Below are positions 52,680 to 60,875 of a DNA stretch of 64,000 bases, one piece after another. Source of the stretch: Streptomyces rubellomurinus (GTDB taxonomy: Bacteria > Actinomycetota > Actinomycetes > Streptomycetales > Streptomycetaceae); contig NZ_JZKH01000015.1 in the NCBI RefSeq assembly GCF_000961885.1, forward strand, positions 1-64,000, written 5' to 3'. A program made the translations under genes and the position numbers. The notes beneath the pieces are model-generated. The model was not told where the DNA came from. It made no database searches and worked only from the letters and a program-made list of their open reading frames with translations. The first letter of the stretch is position 1; each line of letters starts with the position of its first letter.

Positions 52680-53483
52680 TCAACACGCCGCGACGGCGAC
52701 GTAGCCGAAGGTCGTGCCGATGCCGGAGAGAGTCTTGCGGAGGATGCGGGTGAGGGCGTCGGTGGCCTGGGCGGTGTGGATGTCGCTGAGGTGCCGGCGC
52801 TGGCGGTTGAGGTCGGCGTCGAGGCGGCGGAGGGAGTGCCGTAGGTGTTCGTCCAGGTCGGTGATCTTCTCGATCTGGAAGCCGCTGGCTTCAAGGTGGG
52901 TGCGCAGAGCGGTCAGCGGTGTGAGGGAGGAGTGGTCGTGCCGTTCGGGGTCGGGAGCGCGCAGGATCATGTCGCTGATCAGCAGAGGGCTGCCGGGGGT
53001 GAGGACACGTCTGAGTTCGGCAAGGGCTCGGCGGGTGTCGGGGATGTGGAGCAGGGACTCGATGGCCCAGGCGCCGTCGAAGGACCGGTCGGGGAAGGGC
53101 AGGTCGGTGGCGTCGGCGTACTGGAATCGGGCGAGGTGGCTGAGGCCGGCGGTTTCGGTGCGGGAGGTGGCGAGTTGGACCTGGGTGGTGCTGATGGTGA
53201 TGCCGGTGACATGGGCTCCGGTGGTGCGGGCCAGGCGCCTGGCTGGGCGGCCTGTGCCGCAGCCGACGTCCAGGAATCGGTGGCCGGGATGGAGCGGCAG
53301 TTCGCTGAGGAGGAGGTCGGTGAGGCGGTCGCCGGCCGCGGCGACCGCGGCGGTGTCGTCCTCGGCGGGTTGGTCTGCCGTGGCGTCGGGCCACAGGCCG
53401 ATGTGGAGATTGCCGCCCCACAGGTGTTCCAGGAGTGGGGTGATGATGTCGTAGTAGGTGCCGATGTGTGCTGTCCGGTTCAT
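52680..53483 (-). CDS. SAM-dependent methyltransferase of the terpenoid cluster
   Basis: Class I methyltransferase of 267 residues, MNRTAHIGTYYDIITPLLEH then LWGGNLHIGLWPD, SAM motif I LDVGCGTGRPARRLA (residues 71-85), ADATDLPFPDRSFDGAWAIE (motif II region) and LRRVLTPGSPLLISDM (motif III). The N-terminal WGGNLHxGxW pattern is shared with small-molecule O- and C-methyltransferases such as those for tocopherol, rebeccamycin and terpenoids. Its ATG overlaps the P450 stop (ATGA). It is the last gene of the membrane protein - terpene synthase - P450 - methyltransferase operon, so it probably methylates the oxidised terpene. Confidence 0.92.
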   Translation of the reverse strand: MNRTAHIGTYYDIITPLLEHLWGGNLHIGLWPDATADQPAEDDTAAVAAAGDRLTDLLLSELPLHPGHRFLDVGCGTGRPARRLARTTGAHVTGITISTTQVQLATSRTETAGLSHLARFQYADATDLPFPDRSFDGAWAIESLLHIPDTRRALAELRRVLTPGSPLLISDMILRAPDPERHDHSSLTPLTALRTHLEASGFQIEKITDLDEHLRHSLRRLDADLNRQRRHLSDIHTAQATDALTRILRKTLSGIGTTFGYVAVAAC

Positions 53484-54850
53484 GGCTGGGTGTCCCGGGC
53501 GTCCGTGGCGTGTGGCGTGGGTGGGGTGTCGAGGGTGACCTGCAGGCTGGTCGGGGTGGTCATGGTGGGTCCGTTCTTCACCGTTCTCAGGCCCGGGACG
53601 GCCGCGATAAGGCGCAGGCCCGGGGCGCGGGTGAGGCGGGCGAGGGCCAGGGGGAGTTCGAATTCGGCGAGTTCGGCGCCGGGGCAGCGGCGGGTGCCGG
53701 TGCCGAAGGGGAGGTAGTGGGTGCCGGGGGGTTTGTGGTTCAGGAAGCGTTCGGGGTCGAAGCGCTCGGGGTCGGGGTAGAGGTCGGGGCGGCGGTGCAC
53801 GAGGTGGATGGCGGGGACGAGTTCGGTGCCGGCCGGGAAGCTGTAGCCGTTCCAGTCGAGGTCGGCGGGCGTGACGCGGGCGAGGCCGGCCGGGACGACG
53901 GAGCCGTGGCGCAGGGTCTCGGCGCAGACGGCGTTGAGATACGGAAGCTTCACGGTGTTGGCCGGTGTAAGGGCGGTGCCGAGCCGGGCGAGTTCGGTGT
54001 GCAGGCGGTGGCGTACGTCGTGGTGGAGTTCCAGTTGATACAGAGCCCAGGCCAGGGCGCTGGCGGTTGTGTCGTGGCCGGCGATGAGCAAGCTCATGAT
54101 GTGTCCGCGAATCTGCTCGTCGGCGGGGGCCGCTTGGCTGGTGGCGAGGTGGAAGACCAGGTCGTTGCGGTGGGCGGCGGGCGCTTCGCGTGCGGCGGCG
54201 GCCTCTTGGGTGACGAAGTCCTGGACCTGCTGGACCAGGCTCCCGATCTGCCGTAGGAGGCCCTCGGGGTCGCTCCCGGAGGTGGCCGCCGGTTCGTACA
54301 TCAGGTCCATGATCTCGGTGAGCAGGTGGACGCAGTGTTCGTGGCGGTGCGGTGCCAGTTCCCCGAAGGCGGCACGGACGATCAGCCGCAGTGTGATGTC
54401 GCGGGTGACGTCGATCAGGGGCTTTCGGCGTCCTCGCAGGTGGTCCAGTACGGTGATGATGATGGCGTCCAGGGCGGGGCCGAGGGCGCGCAAAGGTTCG
54501 CCGTGCAGGGGCGGGGCCAGCAGGAGCCGGATGGTGCGGTGGGCCTCGCCGGTGAGGTAGGGCAGGGCCTGGGTGCCGATGACGGGGCGGAAGTAGAGGG
54601 TGCCGCGGGCGTGCCAGGTGGTGCGGTCGCTGATGAACAGCTGCCGGATGGCGGTGGGGTCGCCGACGTAGACGCGGGGCGCGGTGTCCTCGGTATGGAG
54701 GGTGAAGACCGGTCCGTAGGTGCGGGCGTACGCCTCCCAGGAGGCGAGCAGGTGCTCCGTTTCCATGGCGCGCAGCTGGGGAGCGGTGAGACGGGGACCG
54801 TCGGGCAGGTGCGGGCAGGAGCCGTCGGCCGCGGGGGCGCGGTCGGTCAC
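53480..54850 (-). CDS. Cytochrome P450 of the terpenoid cluster
   Basis: Haem monooxygenase of 456 residues. I-helix AGHDTTASALAWALYQL, ExxR in CAETLRHG, FDPERF, and the haem loop FGTGTRRCPGAELAEFEL with Cys389. This full-length, CYP102/CYP4-like architecture with PERF and a membrane-free N-terminus occurs in terpene clusters. The GTG start at 54850 overlaps the terpene synthase stop (GTGA) and is preceded by GGGAGG inside that gene. Likely oxidises the cyclised terpene; redox partners (ferredoxin, reductase) are not encoded nearby. Confidence 0.94.
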   Translation of the reverse strand: MTDRAPAADGSCPHLPDGPRLTAPQLRAMETEHLLASWEAYARTYGPVFTLHTEDTAPRVYVGDPTAIRQLFISDRTTWHARGTLYFRPVIGTQALPYLTGEAHRTIRLLLAPPLHGEPLRALGPALDAIIITVLDHLRGRRKPLIDVTRDITLRLIVRAAFGELAPHRHEHCVHLLTEIMDLMYEPAATSGSDPEGLLRQIGSLVQQVQDFVTQEAAAAREAPAAHRNDLVFHLATSQAAPADEQIRGHIMSLLIAGHDTTASALAWALYQLELHHDVRHRLHTELARLGTALTPANTVKLPYLNAVCAETLRHGSVVPAGLARVTPADLDWNGYSFPAGTELVPAIHLVHRRPDLYPDPERFDPERFLNHKPPGTHYLPFGTGTRRCPGAELAEFELPLALARLTRAPGLRLIAAVPGLRTVKNGPTMTTPTSLQVTLDTPPTPHATDARDTQP

Positions 54851-55905
54851 AAGGGCCTCCCTTCGGCATTGCGGGCGAACCCTTCGGCCGGACATCCGCC
54901 CGGTGGCAGGCTGCCCAGGTCGGTGTAACGCGGGCTGGTGCGGTGATAGGAGTGGTTGCCCCGCACGACATCGAGGTAGGCGTCGGCGCAGCGCAGGGCG
55001 TCCGCGGCGCTCGCTCGGGGCAGCCCCGCCAGGTCGAGCTGGCGCGGCAGGTCGCGGCGCGCGGCGGTGATGAGGTCGGCGCCGTCGGCGATCATCCGGT
55101 CGACGTGGGCCGCCGCTTCCCGCGGTGTCCAACCGCGGTGGTGTTCGAGAATGGTGACGGCGTTGTGGAGGTAGCCGCTGGCTCGCTCGCGGTCGGCGGA
55201 GACCCGGTCGTTGCACAGGGCGGTGGTGTCGCAGACCGCGCTATACAGGGTGCGGAAGGCCGGCAGGCGGTGGACGGCGTCAGGCAGGTCCACGGCGCAG
55301 GCGACCTCGCACAGGTCGAGGTACCAGGGCACGCCGAACATCTCGCGGCGGCGCTCGTGGTACTCCGCCGGCTCGGGCAGGCGGTGGACGGCCCGGTCGA
55401 CGGTCTCGCCGTAGAAGCCCCACAGCCAGTTGGCCAGGTGGGCGCAGAACCGCGCGGTCCAGGCCGGTGAGCGGATCGGCGCCAGCTGCCCCCACAAGGC
55501 GGCGGCCGCGTCGGCCATGGCGCGGTGCCCGCCGCGTCCGACCGGTTCCCTGCGGGCCGGGCTGTGTGGGGCGGCGGGAGTGAAGGGAGCGAGCAGCGCG
55601 GTGACGGCGCTCAGGCAGGCGCCGGGGTCGTCTCGTGCGGGACCTGCGTCGAACTCCTCGTCGATCAGCAGCGACCAGCCGGTGAAGCGGGTGATGAGGA
55701 CGAGGACGTCCAGGGGCGCGGACGGGTAGTACAGGCCGATGCAGTACGCGACTCGGGAGCGGCGGACGTTGGCGCGCGCCTCGGGGGATCGGCACAGGCC
55801 GAACTCGTCGAGCCAGTGCCACATGTCCTGCTCGGCCTTCTCGGCACCGGGGTTGAGGCGGATCGCGGCCGGGAACAGGGGGGCAGGGCTGCCGTTGCCG
55901 GTCAT
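54847..55905 (-). CDS. Class I terpene synthase
   Basis: All-alpha terpene cyclase of 352 residues. The Asp-rich motif is IDEEFD (D82-D86, DExxD rather than DDxxD), the NSE triad CNDRVSADRE (Asn232, Ser236, Glu240), the pyrophosphate sensor ERRRE near 185, and the C-terminal RY (Arg326-Tyr327). These bind Mg and the diphosphate of FPP or GGPP and drive ionisation and cyclisation. Product cannot be read from sequence. Its ATG overlaps the stop of the upstream membrane protein (ATGA) and its stop overlaps the P450 start. The prenyl diphosphate synthase in the divergent operon probably provides the substrate. Confidence 0.94.
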   Translation of the reverse strand: MTGNGSPAPLFPAAIRLNPGAEKAEQDMWHWLDEFGLCRSPEARANVRRSRVAYCIGLYYPSAPLDVLVLITRFTGWSLLIDEEFDAGPARDDPGACLSAVTALLAPFTPAAPHSPARREPVGRGGHRAMADAAAALWGQLAPIRSPAWTARFCAHLANWLWGFYGETVDRAVHRLPEPAEYHERRREMFGVPWYLDLCEVACAVDLPDAVHRLPAFRTLYSAVCDTTALCNDRVSADRERASGYLHNAVTILEHHRGWTPREAAAHVDRMIADGADLITAARRDLPRQLDLAGLPRASAADALRCADAYLDVVRGNHSYHRTSPRYTDLGSLPPGGCPAEGFARNAEGRPL

Positions 55906-56597
55906 ATGTCGGGCTCCCCGTGAGGTGTTGGCCGAGTGCCGACGGGAAGCCCGCCGGCAGCACGGTCGGCGTCTCGCTCTGCGCGGGCAATGCCGGTCAA
56001 CGAGCGCAGGTACGCCGCTTGCAGTACCACCTGCGCTACGCCGAGGCACAGGTTGAGCTGTCGGTGGCCGCCCCCAGGTGGCGCTGCGACGGCGCCGACG
56101 CTGAGCGCCGTCAAGGCGATCAGCAGGCACGCCGCGCCCGGTACCGACTGGCCTATCGCCGAACCCCGGCGGCGCAGCTGCGCCAGGCACAGCACAGGCG
56201 TCGCCGTCTGCAGGATCATCCCCGTCGTCACGCCGTACTGGTCGCCCAGGGCACGTCCGGCGAGCTGGAAGGCCGTCGCCGTGACGACGAGTGCGATCAG
56301 CACGGACAGCATGAGGCGCCGGCGCGGGACCCCGGGGTAGTCGGCGGGCCCGTAGCGCCAGAAGAGCCAGAACAGGTAGATCTCGAAGGCGACCAGGAAC
56401 GGCTCGAAGGCATAGGTCAGGCTCCACGCCGTCGTGACGCCGAAAAGCATGAAGCCGTCCCAGGCGAAGATGCCGCACAGCACCAGCGGCGGCAGCGGGG
56501 AACGACGGTCCCGGTGGCCCTGCACGACCGACAGGGCGATCCACAGCAGACCGAAGACGAACCCGATGAGTCCTGAGATGACGAAGGCAGGCTGCAC
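55902..56597 (-). CDS. Seven-TM membrane protein heading the terpene operon
   Basis: Protein of 231 residues with seven hydrophobic helices at about 4-25, 36-57, 63-82, 95-113, 124-142, 152-172 and 181-201, and a short polar tail. Charged or polar residues lie in helices 2 and 3 (FAWDGFMLF, Asp47; FEIYLFWLFWRYG, Glu72). Size and topology recall the Pyr4/PaxB-type membrane terpene cyclases, known in bacteria from drimentine clusters, but I cannot confirm the catalytic residues, so it may be a transporter or scaffold. GAGGAGGGG precedes the GTG start. As first gene of the four-gene operon and coupled to the terpene synthase, it is almost surely part of the pathway. Confidence 0.82.
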   Translation of the reverse strand: MQPAFVISGLIGFVFGLLWIALSVVQGHRDRRSPLPPLVLCGIFAWDGFMLFGVTTAWSLTYAFEPFLVAFEIYLFWLFWRYGPADYPGVPRRRLMLSVLIALVVTATAFQLAGRALGDQYGVTTGMILQTATPVLCLAQLRRRGSAIGQSVPGAACLLIALTALSVGAVAAPPGGGHRQLNLCLGVAQVVLQAAYLRSLTGIARAERDADRAAGGLPVGTRPTPHGEPDI

Positions 56598-56955
56598 CGC
56601 CCCTCCTCACCGCCGCGCATCACACTTGACACCCGACGCGATCAGCTGAACGGGACCGTCAGGTCCGGCGTGTCTCCGCAGCACGTGGGATGTTCTGTCC
56701 TTCCGGGCCCCGCGTCAACCCCGCCGTGCACCGCGTTCCACCGGACATGGGGGCGCGCTGGCGCGCGACGCCGGCGTGCGTAGCGTTGGTGCGGCGCGTG
56801 TGACCGGGCGCGCCCCCGGCTGCCGTTGCCCACCGCCACCGGACAGGCATCTACTTGTCAGCACCCCACCGCTCCCTGCCTGATGCACGGGCCGCCTGTC
56901 GACGCGGCCCTCGATGCCGTACCCCGGCCAGGCCGAGCGACGACCGGAGCCCCCG
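56598..56955. promoter_or_regulatory. Divergent promoter region of the terpenoid cluster
   Basis: About 360 bases between the two divergent terpene operons, with no gene. Both promoters must lie here. A short direct repeat of CGCG/GGCGCGCxxGCGCG type near 56750-56770 (GGGGGCGCGCTGGCGCGCGACG) is the only structure I see. Confidence 0.5.
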
Positions 56956-57933
56956 ATGACGCGCGACCCCCAGCCCCCGCCCGCCGTGATCCACGTGATC
57001 GACGGCCCGCGCCCCAACTCCTACCGCCCCAAGGTCGAGTACACCTACGACGATCCCGTCTGGATGTGGCAGAAGGCCCTCGGCTCGGACACCCTCCTCT
57101 TCCAGTTCGGCCTCTTCGACGCGGACGAACTCACCGAAGGCCCCACCCCGGGCCCGGTCGGACCGGCCGAACTTCGCCACTTCGAGCGCCAGTTGACCAT
57201 CGCCGGCCTCACCCGGCCCGACTGCCCGCCGGTACGCCGCATCCTCGACCTCGGATGCGGCTGGGGCTACCTCTCCTGCCACCTGGCCCAGCGGTTCCCC
57301 GAGGCGCACCACATCGACGCCGTCAACATCAGCCGGCGGCAACTGGAGCACTGCGCCCACCGGCTCACCCAGGAGCCCCAGGCCGCAGACCGCGTCAGGC
57401 TGTTCCTGTGCGACGGCCAGGACGTCGACCTGCTGCCCGAACCAGAGGTCCCCTACGACCTGGTGATCGTGCGCGGGGTGTACACGCATTTTCTCAACGA
57501 CGTCTTCGAGGCATCGGTGCGCGCCGTGTCGACGCGCATGCGCCCTGGCGCTCTGCTGGTCATATCGGACACCCTCTACAAGGGCGACCTGGCACAGTAC
57601 ACATCGACCATCCCCGATCGGGTCGACCGGCTGGCCTGCGGAAACCGCAAGTCCCCGGCGTACTTCGTCCGCGTCCTGGAGGAACACGGCCTGCTCCTGG
57701 AGGACATGCGGATCATGCCGTCCAACGCGGAGATCATCCACTGGTTCCAGAAGGTCGGACTCAACATCGAACAGCACTTCCCGGACGGGGCGACCGGTCC
57801 GATAGAGGAACTGCGGGAGATGGCGGTGAGCTTCTCCGCCTCCCTCGCCCAGGACAAGGCATCCGTCTACAGCATCATCACCCGCCGCACCGATCCCGCC
57901 GCGTCCTCCTCTCCGCGGGTCGGCGTCTCATGA
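56956..57933 (+). CDS. SAM-dependent methyltransferase (possible prenyl/terpene C-methyltransferase)
   Basis: Protein of 325 residues. An N-terminal cap with VEYTYDDPVWMWQKALGSDT and LLFQFGLFDADE precedes SAM motif I ILDLGCGWGYLSCHLAQRF (about 96-114), DAVNISRRQLEHCAHRL (motif II) and LRLFLCDGQDVDLL-like region; the C-terminus has VGLNIEQHFPDG. The cap-plus-core layout resembles cyclopropane synthase-like and prenyl diphosphate C-methyltransferases. Its stop overlaps the prenyl diphosphate synthase start (ATGA), so both are made in step, which makes methylation of a prenyl diphosphate (before cyclisation) attractive, but O-methylation of the product is also possible. ATG 56956 follows GGAG at 8 bases. 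Confidence 0.88.
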   Translation: MTRDPQPPPAVIHVIDGPRPNSYRPKVEYTYDDPVWMWQKALGSDTLLFQFGLFDADELTEGPTPGPVGPAELRHFERQLTIAGLTRPDCPPVRRILDLGCGWGYLSCHLAQRFPEAHHIDAVNISRRQLEHCAHRLTQEPQAADRVRLFLCDGQDVDLLPEPEVPYDLVIVRGVYTHFLNDVFEASVRAVSTRMRPGALLVISDTLYKGDLAQYTSTIPDRVDRLACGNRKSPAYFVRVLEEHGLLLEDMRIMPSNAEIIHWFQKVGLNIEQHFPDGATGPIEELREMAVSFSASLAQDKASVYSIITRRTDPAASSSPRVGVS

Positions 57934-58946
57934 CCGAGCCGGCCACCCCGCGCGCAGCGGCAGCCGCCTCGCTGCTGGCACGTACCCGGGCCGCCGTCGA
58001 ACCGGTGCTGCGGGACGCCGTCGCTAGCCTCCCCGGCCGTATGAGGCTCGTCGCCGGCTACCAGCTGGCCTGGTGGGACGAGCACGGCATCCCGATCGAC
58101 GCCTCGCCTGGGAAGGCCCTGCGGCCTACGCTTGTGCTGGCCGCAGCCCGTGCGACGGGCGGCGACGACACCATGGCGCTGCCCGCCGCGGCCGCCGTCG
58201 AACTCGTGCACAACTTCACGCTGCTGCACGACGACGTCATGGACCGCGACGAGCTGCGACGACACCGGCCCACCGCATGGCGCGTCTTCGGAGTCAACGA
58301 CGCTCTGCTGGCCGGGGACGCTTTGCATGCCCTGGCGTTTCGGATACTGGCCGACGCGGCGGCCTCGGTACGCCTGGCGGCATGCGTGATCGAGCTGTGC
58401 GAGGGCCAGCACGCCGACTGCGCCTACGAGATCGACAGCACGGTGACGCTGGCCGACTGCGTCACGATGGCCGAGGCCAAGACCGGTGCGCTGCTGGGCT
58501 GTTCCGCCGCGCTCGGCGCCCACGCGGCCGCTGCCCCGCAGCACCGGGTGGTCCAGCTGGACGCCTTCGGCCGCAGGCTGGGGCTCGCCTTCCAGATCAC
58601 CGACGACCTGCTGGGCATCTGGGGCGACCCGGAGCGCACCGGAAAGCCGGCAGGCGCCGACCTCGCCGTACGCAAGAAGTCCCTGCCCGTGGTCGCCGCC
58701 CTCCGATCCGGCACCCCGGCCGGGGAGCACCTGCGCACCGCCTACGCCGCCGACAGCGGGGCCACTCCCGCAGAACTGGCCACGCTGGTCGAGGCCGCCG
58801 GAGGCCGCAGCTGGGCCCGCACACAGACGGCCCGCCACCGCGAGGAGGCCCTCGCCCTCCTGCACCACGCCGTCCCCGACTCGAAAGAAGCAGCCGACCT
58901 CCTCATGCTGGCATACCAGTTGACGGAGCACAGCCGCGAAAGCTGA
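57930..58946 (+). CDS. Polyprenyl (FPP/GGPP) diphosphate synthase
   Basis: Isoprenoid chain-elongating enzyme of 338 residues. First Asp-rich motif LLHDDVMDRDELRRHRPTAW (DDVMD at 101-105), KALRPTLVLAAA as the IPP site, and the second motif ITDDLLGIWGD (226-234) with the downstream Lys in RKKSLPVV. The aromatic residue five before the first Asp (Phe96) is a position that controls chain length in archaeal-type GGPP and FPP synthases, so the product is a short chain, C15 or C20; it cannot be fixed by eye. It overlaps the methyltransferase by 4 bases. It should feed the divergent terpene synthase. Confidence 0.95.
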   Translation: MTEPATPRAAAAASLLARTRAAVEPVLRDAVASLPGRMRLVAGYQLAWWDEHGIPIDASPGKALRPTLVLAAARATGGDDTMALPAAAAVELVHNFTLLHDDVMDRDELRRHRPTAWRVFGVNDALLAGDALHALAFRILADAAASVRLAACVIELCEGQHADCAYEIDSTVTLADCVTMAEAKTGALLGCSAALGAHAAAAPQHRVVQLDAFGRRLGLAFQITDDLLGIWGDPERTGKPAGADLAVRKKSLPVVAALRSGTPAGEHLRTAYAADSGATPAELATLVEAAGGRSWARTQTARHREEALALLHHAVPDSKEAADLLMLAYQLTEHSRES

Positions 58947-59072
58947 GATCATCCGCCGCCCCGGGCTGGGGAGCGCCCCGCGAAGAACCTCACCTTCTCC
59001 GAACCGCGCGACCCCGGCAGGCCCCTGCTCGGCCTGCATGCCTTCGAGCACGTCGAGCTGCCCCGCCTGCTG

Positions 59073-59750
59073 ATGACCACCAGCCGTCCCGACGGCCACG
59101 CCTCCCCCGTCCAGGTCGCCGCCGCCGACCGCCTCCTCCAGCAGGCCCCCTTCGGACCGGCCGGACTCTTCTCCGACATCGACCCCACCGCCGCCGCCGT
59201 CGCCGCAGCGCACTGGCTCGCCGCAGCGGCCGAAGTCACCGCCGACACCTCCGGACACAACCCCGTCCAGGTCGTCCAGGAAGCCGACAACATCGAAGCC
59301 CTCCCCCACGAAACCCCCACCCTCGTCCTCGGTCTCATCGACGACGGAGCCACCCCACACGAAGCCGTCACCGGACTCGTCCGCCACGCCATGCACGTCG
59401 CCGACGGCCTGCTGCCCGACCCCGGTGCCTTCCGCGAGCAGCTCGACGACGTCGAGCAGACCCTCGCCCGCAGCAGCGACGACGGCCTCGATCTCGAAGA
59501 CGTCCTGCTGCGCCTGACACCGCTGGACCCCAAGCGCCCCGCCCGCGACCTCCTCGAAGACCTCCTCACCGGCATCCACGCCTGCTGGCTCCTCCACAGC
59601 GAATACGACGACTACGCCGGCGAGGACGACACCGACGACGCGCAGGACTGGGACGACGCACAGGCGGAGCAGCACGACAACCGCAGCCGCGAACGCTTCG
59701 CCCAACTCGTCCGCGACACCGCCGCCACCCACCACGACCGCCTCCTCTGA
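59073..59750 (+). CDS. Hypothetical acidic protein, possibly missing its N-terminus
   Basis: Acidic helical protein of 225 residues with ASPVQVAAADRLLQQAPFGP, AAAVAAAHWLAAAAEVTAD, PHETPTLVLGLIDDGATPHE and a charged tail (EYDDYAGEDDTDDAQDWDD). The same frame is open for 42 codons back to the previous stop and looks coding (NLTFSEPRDPGRPLLGL, HAFEHVELPRLLMTTSRPDG), yet contains no ATG or GTG, so the original start may have been lost. I do not recognise the family. It follows the prenyl synthase by 126 bases and is followed by a perfect terminator, so it may be read from the same transcript. Confidence 0.7.
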   Translation: MTTSRPDGHASPVQVAAADRLLQQAPFGPAGLFSDIDPTAAAVAAAHWLAAAAEVTADTSGHNPVQVVQEADNIEALPHETPTLVLGLIDDGATPHEAVTGLVRHAMHVADGLLPDPGAFREQLDDVEQTLARSSDDGLDLEDVLLRLTPLDPKRPARDLLEDLLTGIHACWLLHSEYDDYAGEDDTDDAQDWDDAQAEQHDNRSRERFAQLVRDTAATHHDRLL

Positions 59751-59771
59751 GTCGGCCCCGACGATCGAACG

Positions 59772-59818
59772 GACCTGCGGGTCTCCCTTTGCCGCTGGTC
59801 AAGGGAGACCCGCAGGTC
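59772..59818 (+). terminator. Perfect hairpin terminator at the end of the terpene operon side
   Basis: An 18-bp perfect stem (GACCTGCGGGTCTCCCTT and its complement) closes an 11-base loop, 21 bases past the stop of the acidic protein gene. Confidence 0.85.
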
Positions 59819-59919
59819 ACAGGCATTCTGCGAGCTTGGTGGTCGCACGGTGGTCGCCCCGCGGAGGCAGACTGGAAGAGCAAGAACGACCCCGCGCGCG
59901 ATCCTTCGAGGCGATCACC

Positions 59920-60769
59920 ATGCGCTGCTCACCGAACCCCGGCAACGACCGAGGCCGCGTCTACCGGCGCTGCGGCTGCCGCGACGACCACCGCCGCCAG
60001 CTCGGCACCGCCTGTCCCCGCCTCGCGGTCGACCCCCGCCACGGCACCTGGGCCTTCGCCGTCGACACCCCGCCCGTCGACGGCCACCGTCACACCGTCC
60101 GCCGCGCTGGCTTCCCCGACGAACTCGACGCCCGCACCGCACTGCGCCGCTTCAACGAGGGCCTGGCCCTGTGCGTCATCACCGACCCACGGCAACGCAC
60201 CGCCGAGTACCTGCGGGACTGGCTGGACGAGAAGGAACTGCACCTCAAGCCCACCACGATGGCCCGCTACCGCGCCTACGTCGAACAGGACCTCATCCCC
60301 GCCCTTCGGCCAGATCACACCCGCCGGCGGCTACGTCTTCCACCGCCACGGCCGCCCCCTGCACCCCAAGCACGTCCTCGACCGCTTCCACCTGCTCTGC
60401 GACAACGCCGGCGTCCCCCGCATCGCCCTGCACGACCTGCGCCACCTCACCGCCAGCTTCGCCACCGCGGCCGGTGTCCCGATGCCCGTCGTCTCCAAAA
60501 CCCTGCGCCACCGCACCCTGTCCACCAGCGCGAACATCTACACCGACCTGACCTTCCCCACCGCCCGCGCAGCCGTCGACGCCGTCGCCTGGATCCTCGA
60601 CAACGCCGACCGCGCAGCCCTCGGCCGACCCACCTGTCGCGCCCAGCGCCCCTGGCACCAGAACCCCCGCCCGCACCGGCAACTGCCCGCACACCAACCG
60701 CAGCGAACAGATGAACCATCAGCGACCTGGCCGATGTGGCGCGGCGATCACCATGCGACCACCACCTGA
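59920..60769 (+). pseudogene. int: Decayed third tyrosine integrase ending at the attachment site
   Basis: The start is like the other two integrases (RGRVYRRCGC, then TMARYRAYVEQDLIPA). The frame then breaks at ~60303 (GCCCTTCGG where GCCTTCGG keeps LIPAFGQI), and about 130-150 residues including the first catalytic Arg region are missing. The other frame resumes with YVFHRHGRPLHPKHVLDRF, HDLRHLTASFATAAG (HxxR) and VVSKTLRHRTLSTSANIYTD with the Tyr. The stop is one base before the 106-bp repeat, as expected for an integrase next to its own attachment site. ATG 59920. Confidence 0.8.
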
Positions 60770-60875
60770 CCGAACAACAGAAAGAGCCGGCACTCGGTTT
60801 CCCAAGTACCGGCTCTCACAACCGACTTCACAGTCGGGACGACAGGATTTGAACCTGCGACCCCTTGACCCCCAG
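60770..60875 (-). repeat. Attachment site (internal): second copy of the tRNA-Pro 3' half and terminator
   Basis: Same 106 bases as 38958-39063 with only two differences (60827 T, 60832 A), which again pair with each other. On its right, after CCCAG, the sequence is not the tRNA 5' half but the start of a second element, so this is the junction between two elements stacked in one tRNA gene. Confidence 0.92.

Larger units (their letters stand above)
38958..60875. mobile_element. Integrative element 1 (about 21.9 kb) in a tRNA-Pro(GGG) gene
   Basis: Bounded by 106-bp direct repeats at both ends, each the 3' half of tRNA-Pro plus its terminator. Tyrosine integrase genes sit just inside both ends: a frameshifted one by the left repeat and a decayed one ending at the right repeat. 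Cargo: nitrilase family gene, MerR-like proteins, HATPase and PP2C phosphatase genes, cold-shock/RNA helicase genes, and a terpenoid cluster. I see no replication initiator, FtsK/TraB-type transfer gene or relaxase, so it looks immobile alone or mobilised by another element. Confidence 0.88.
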
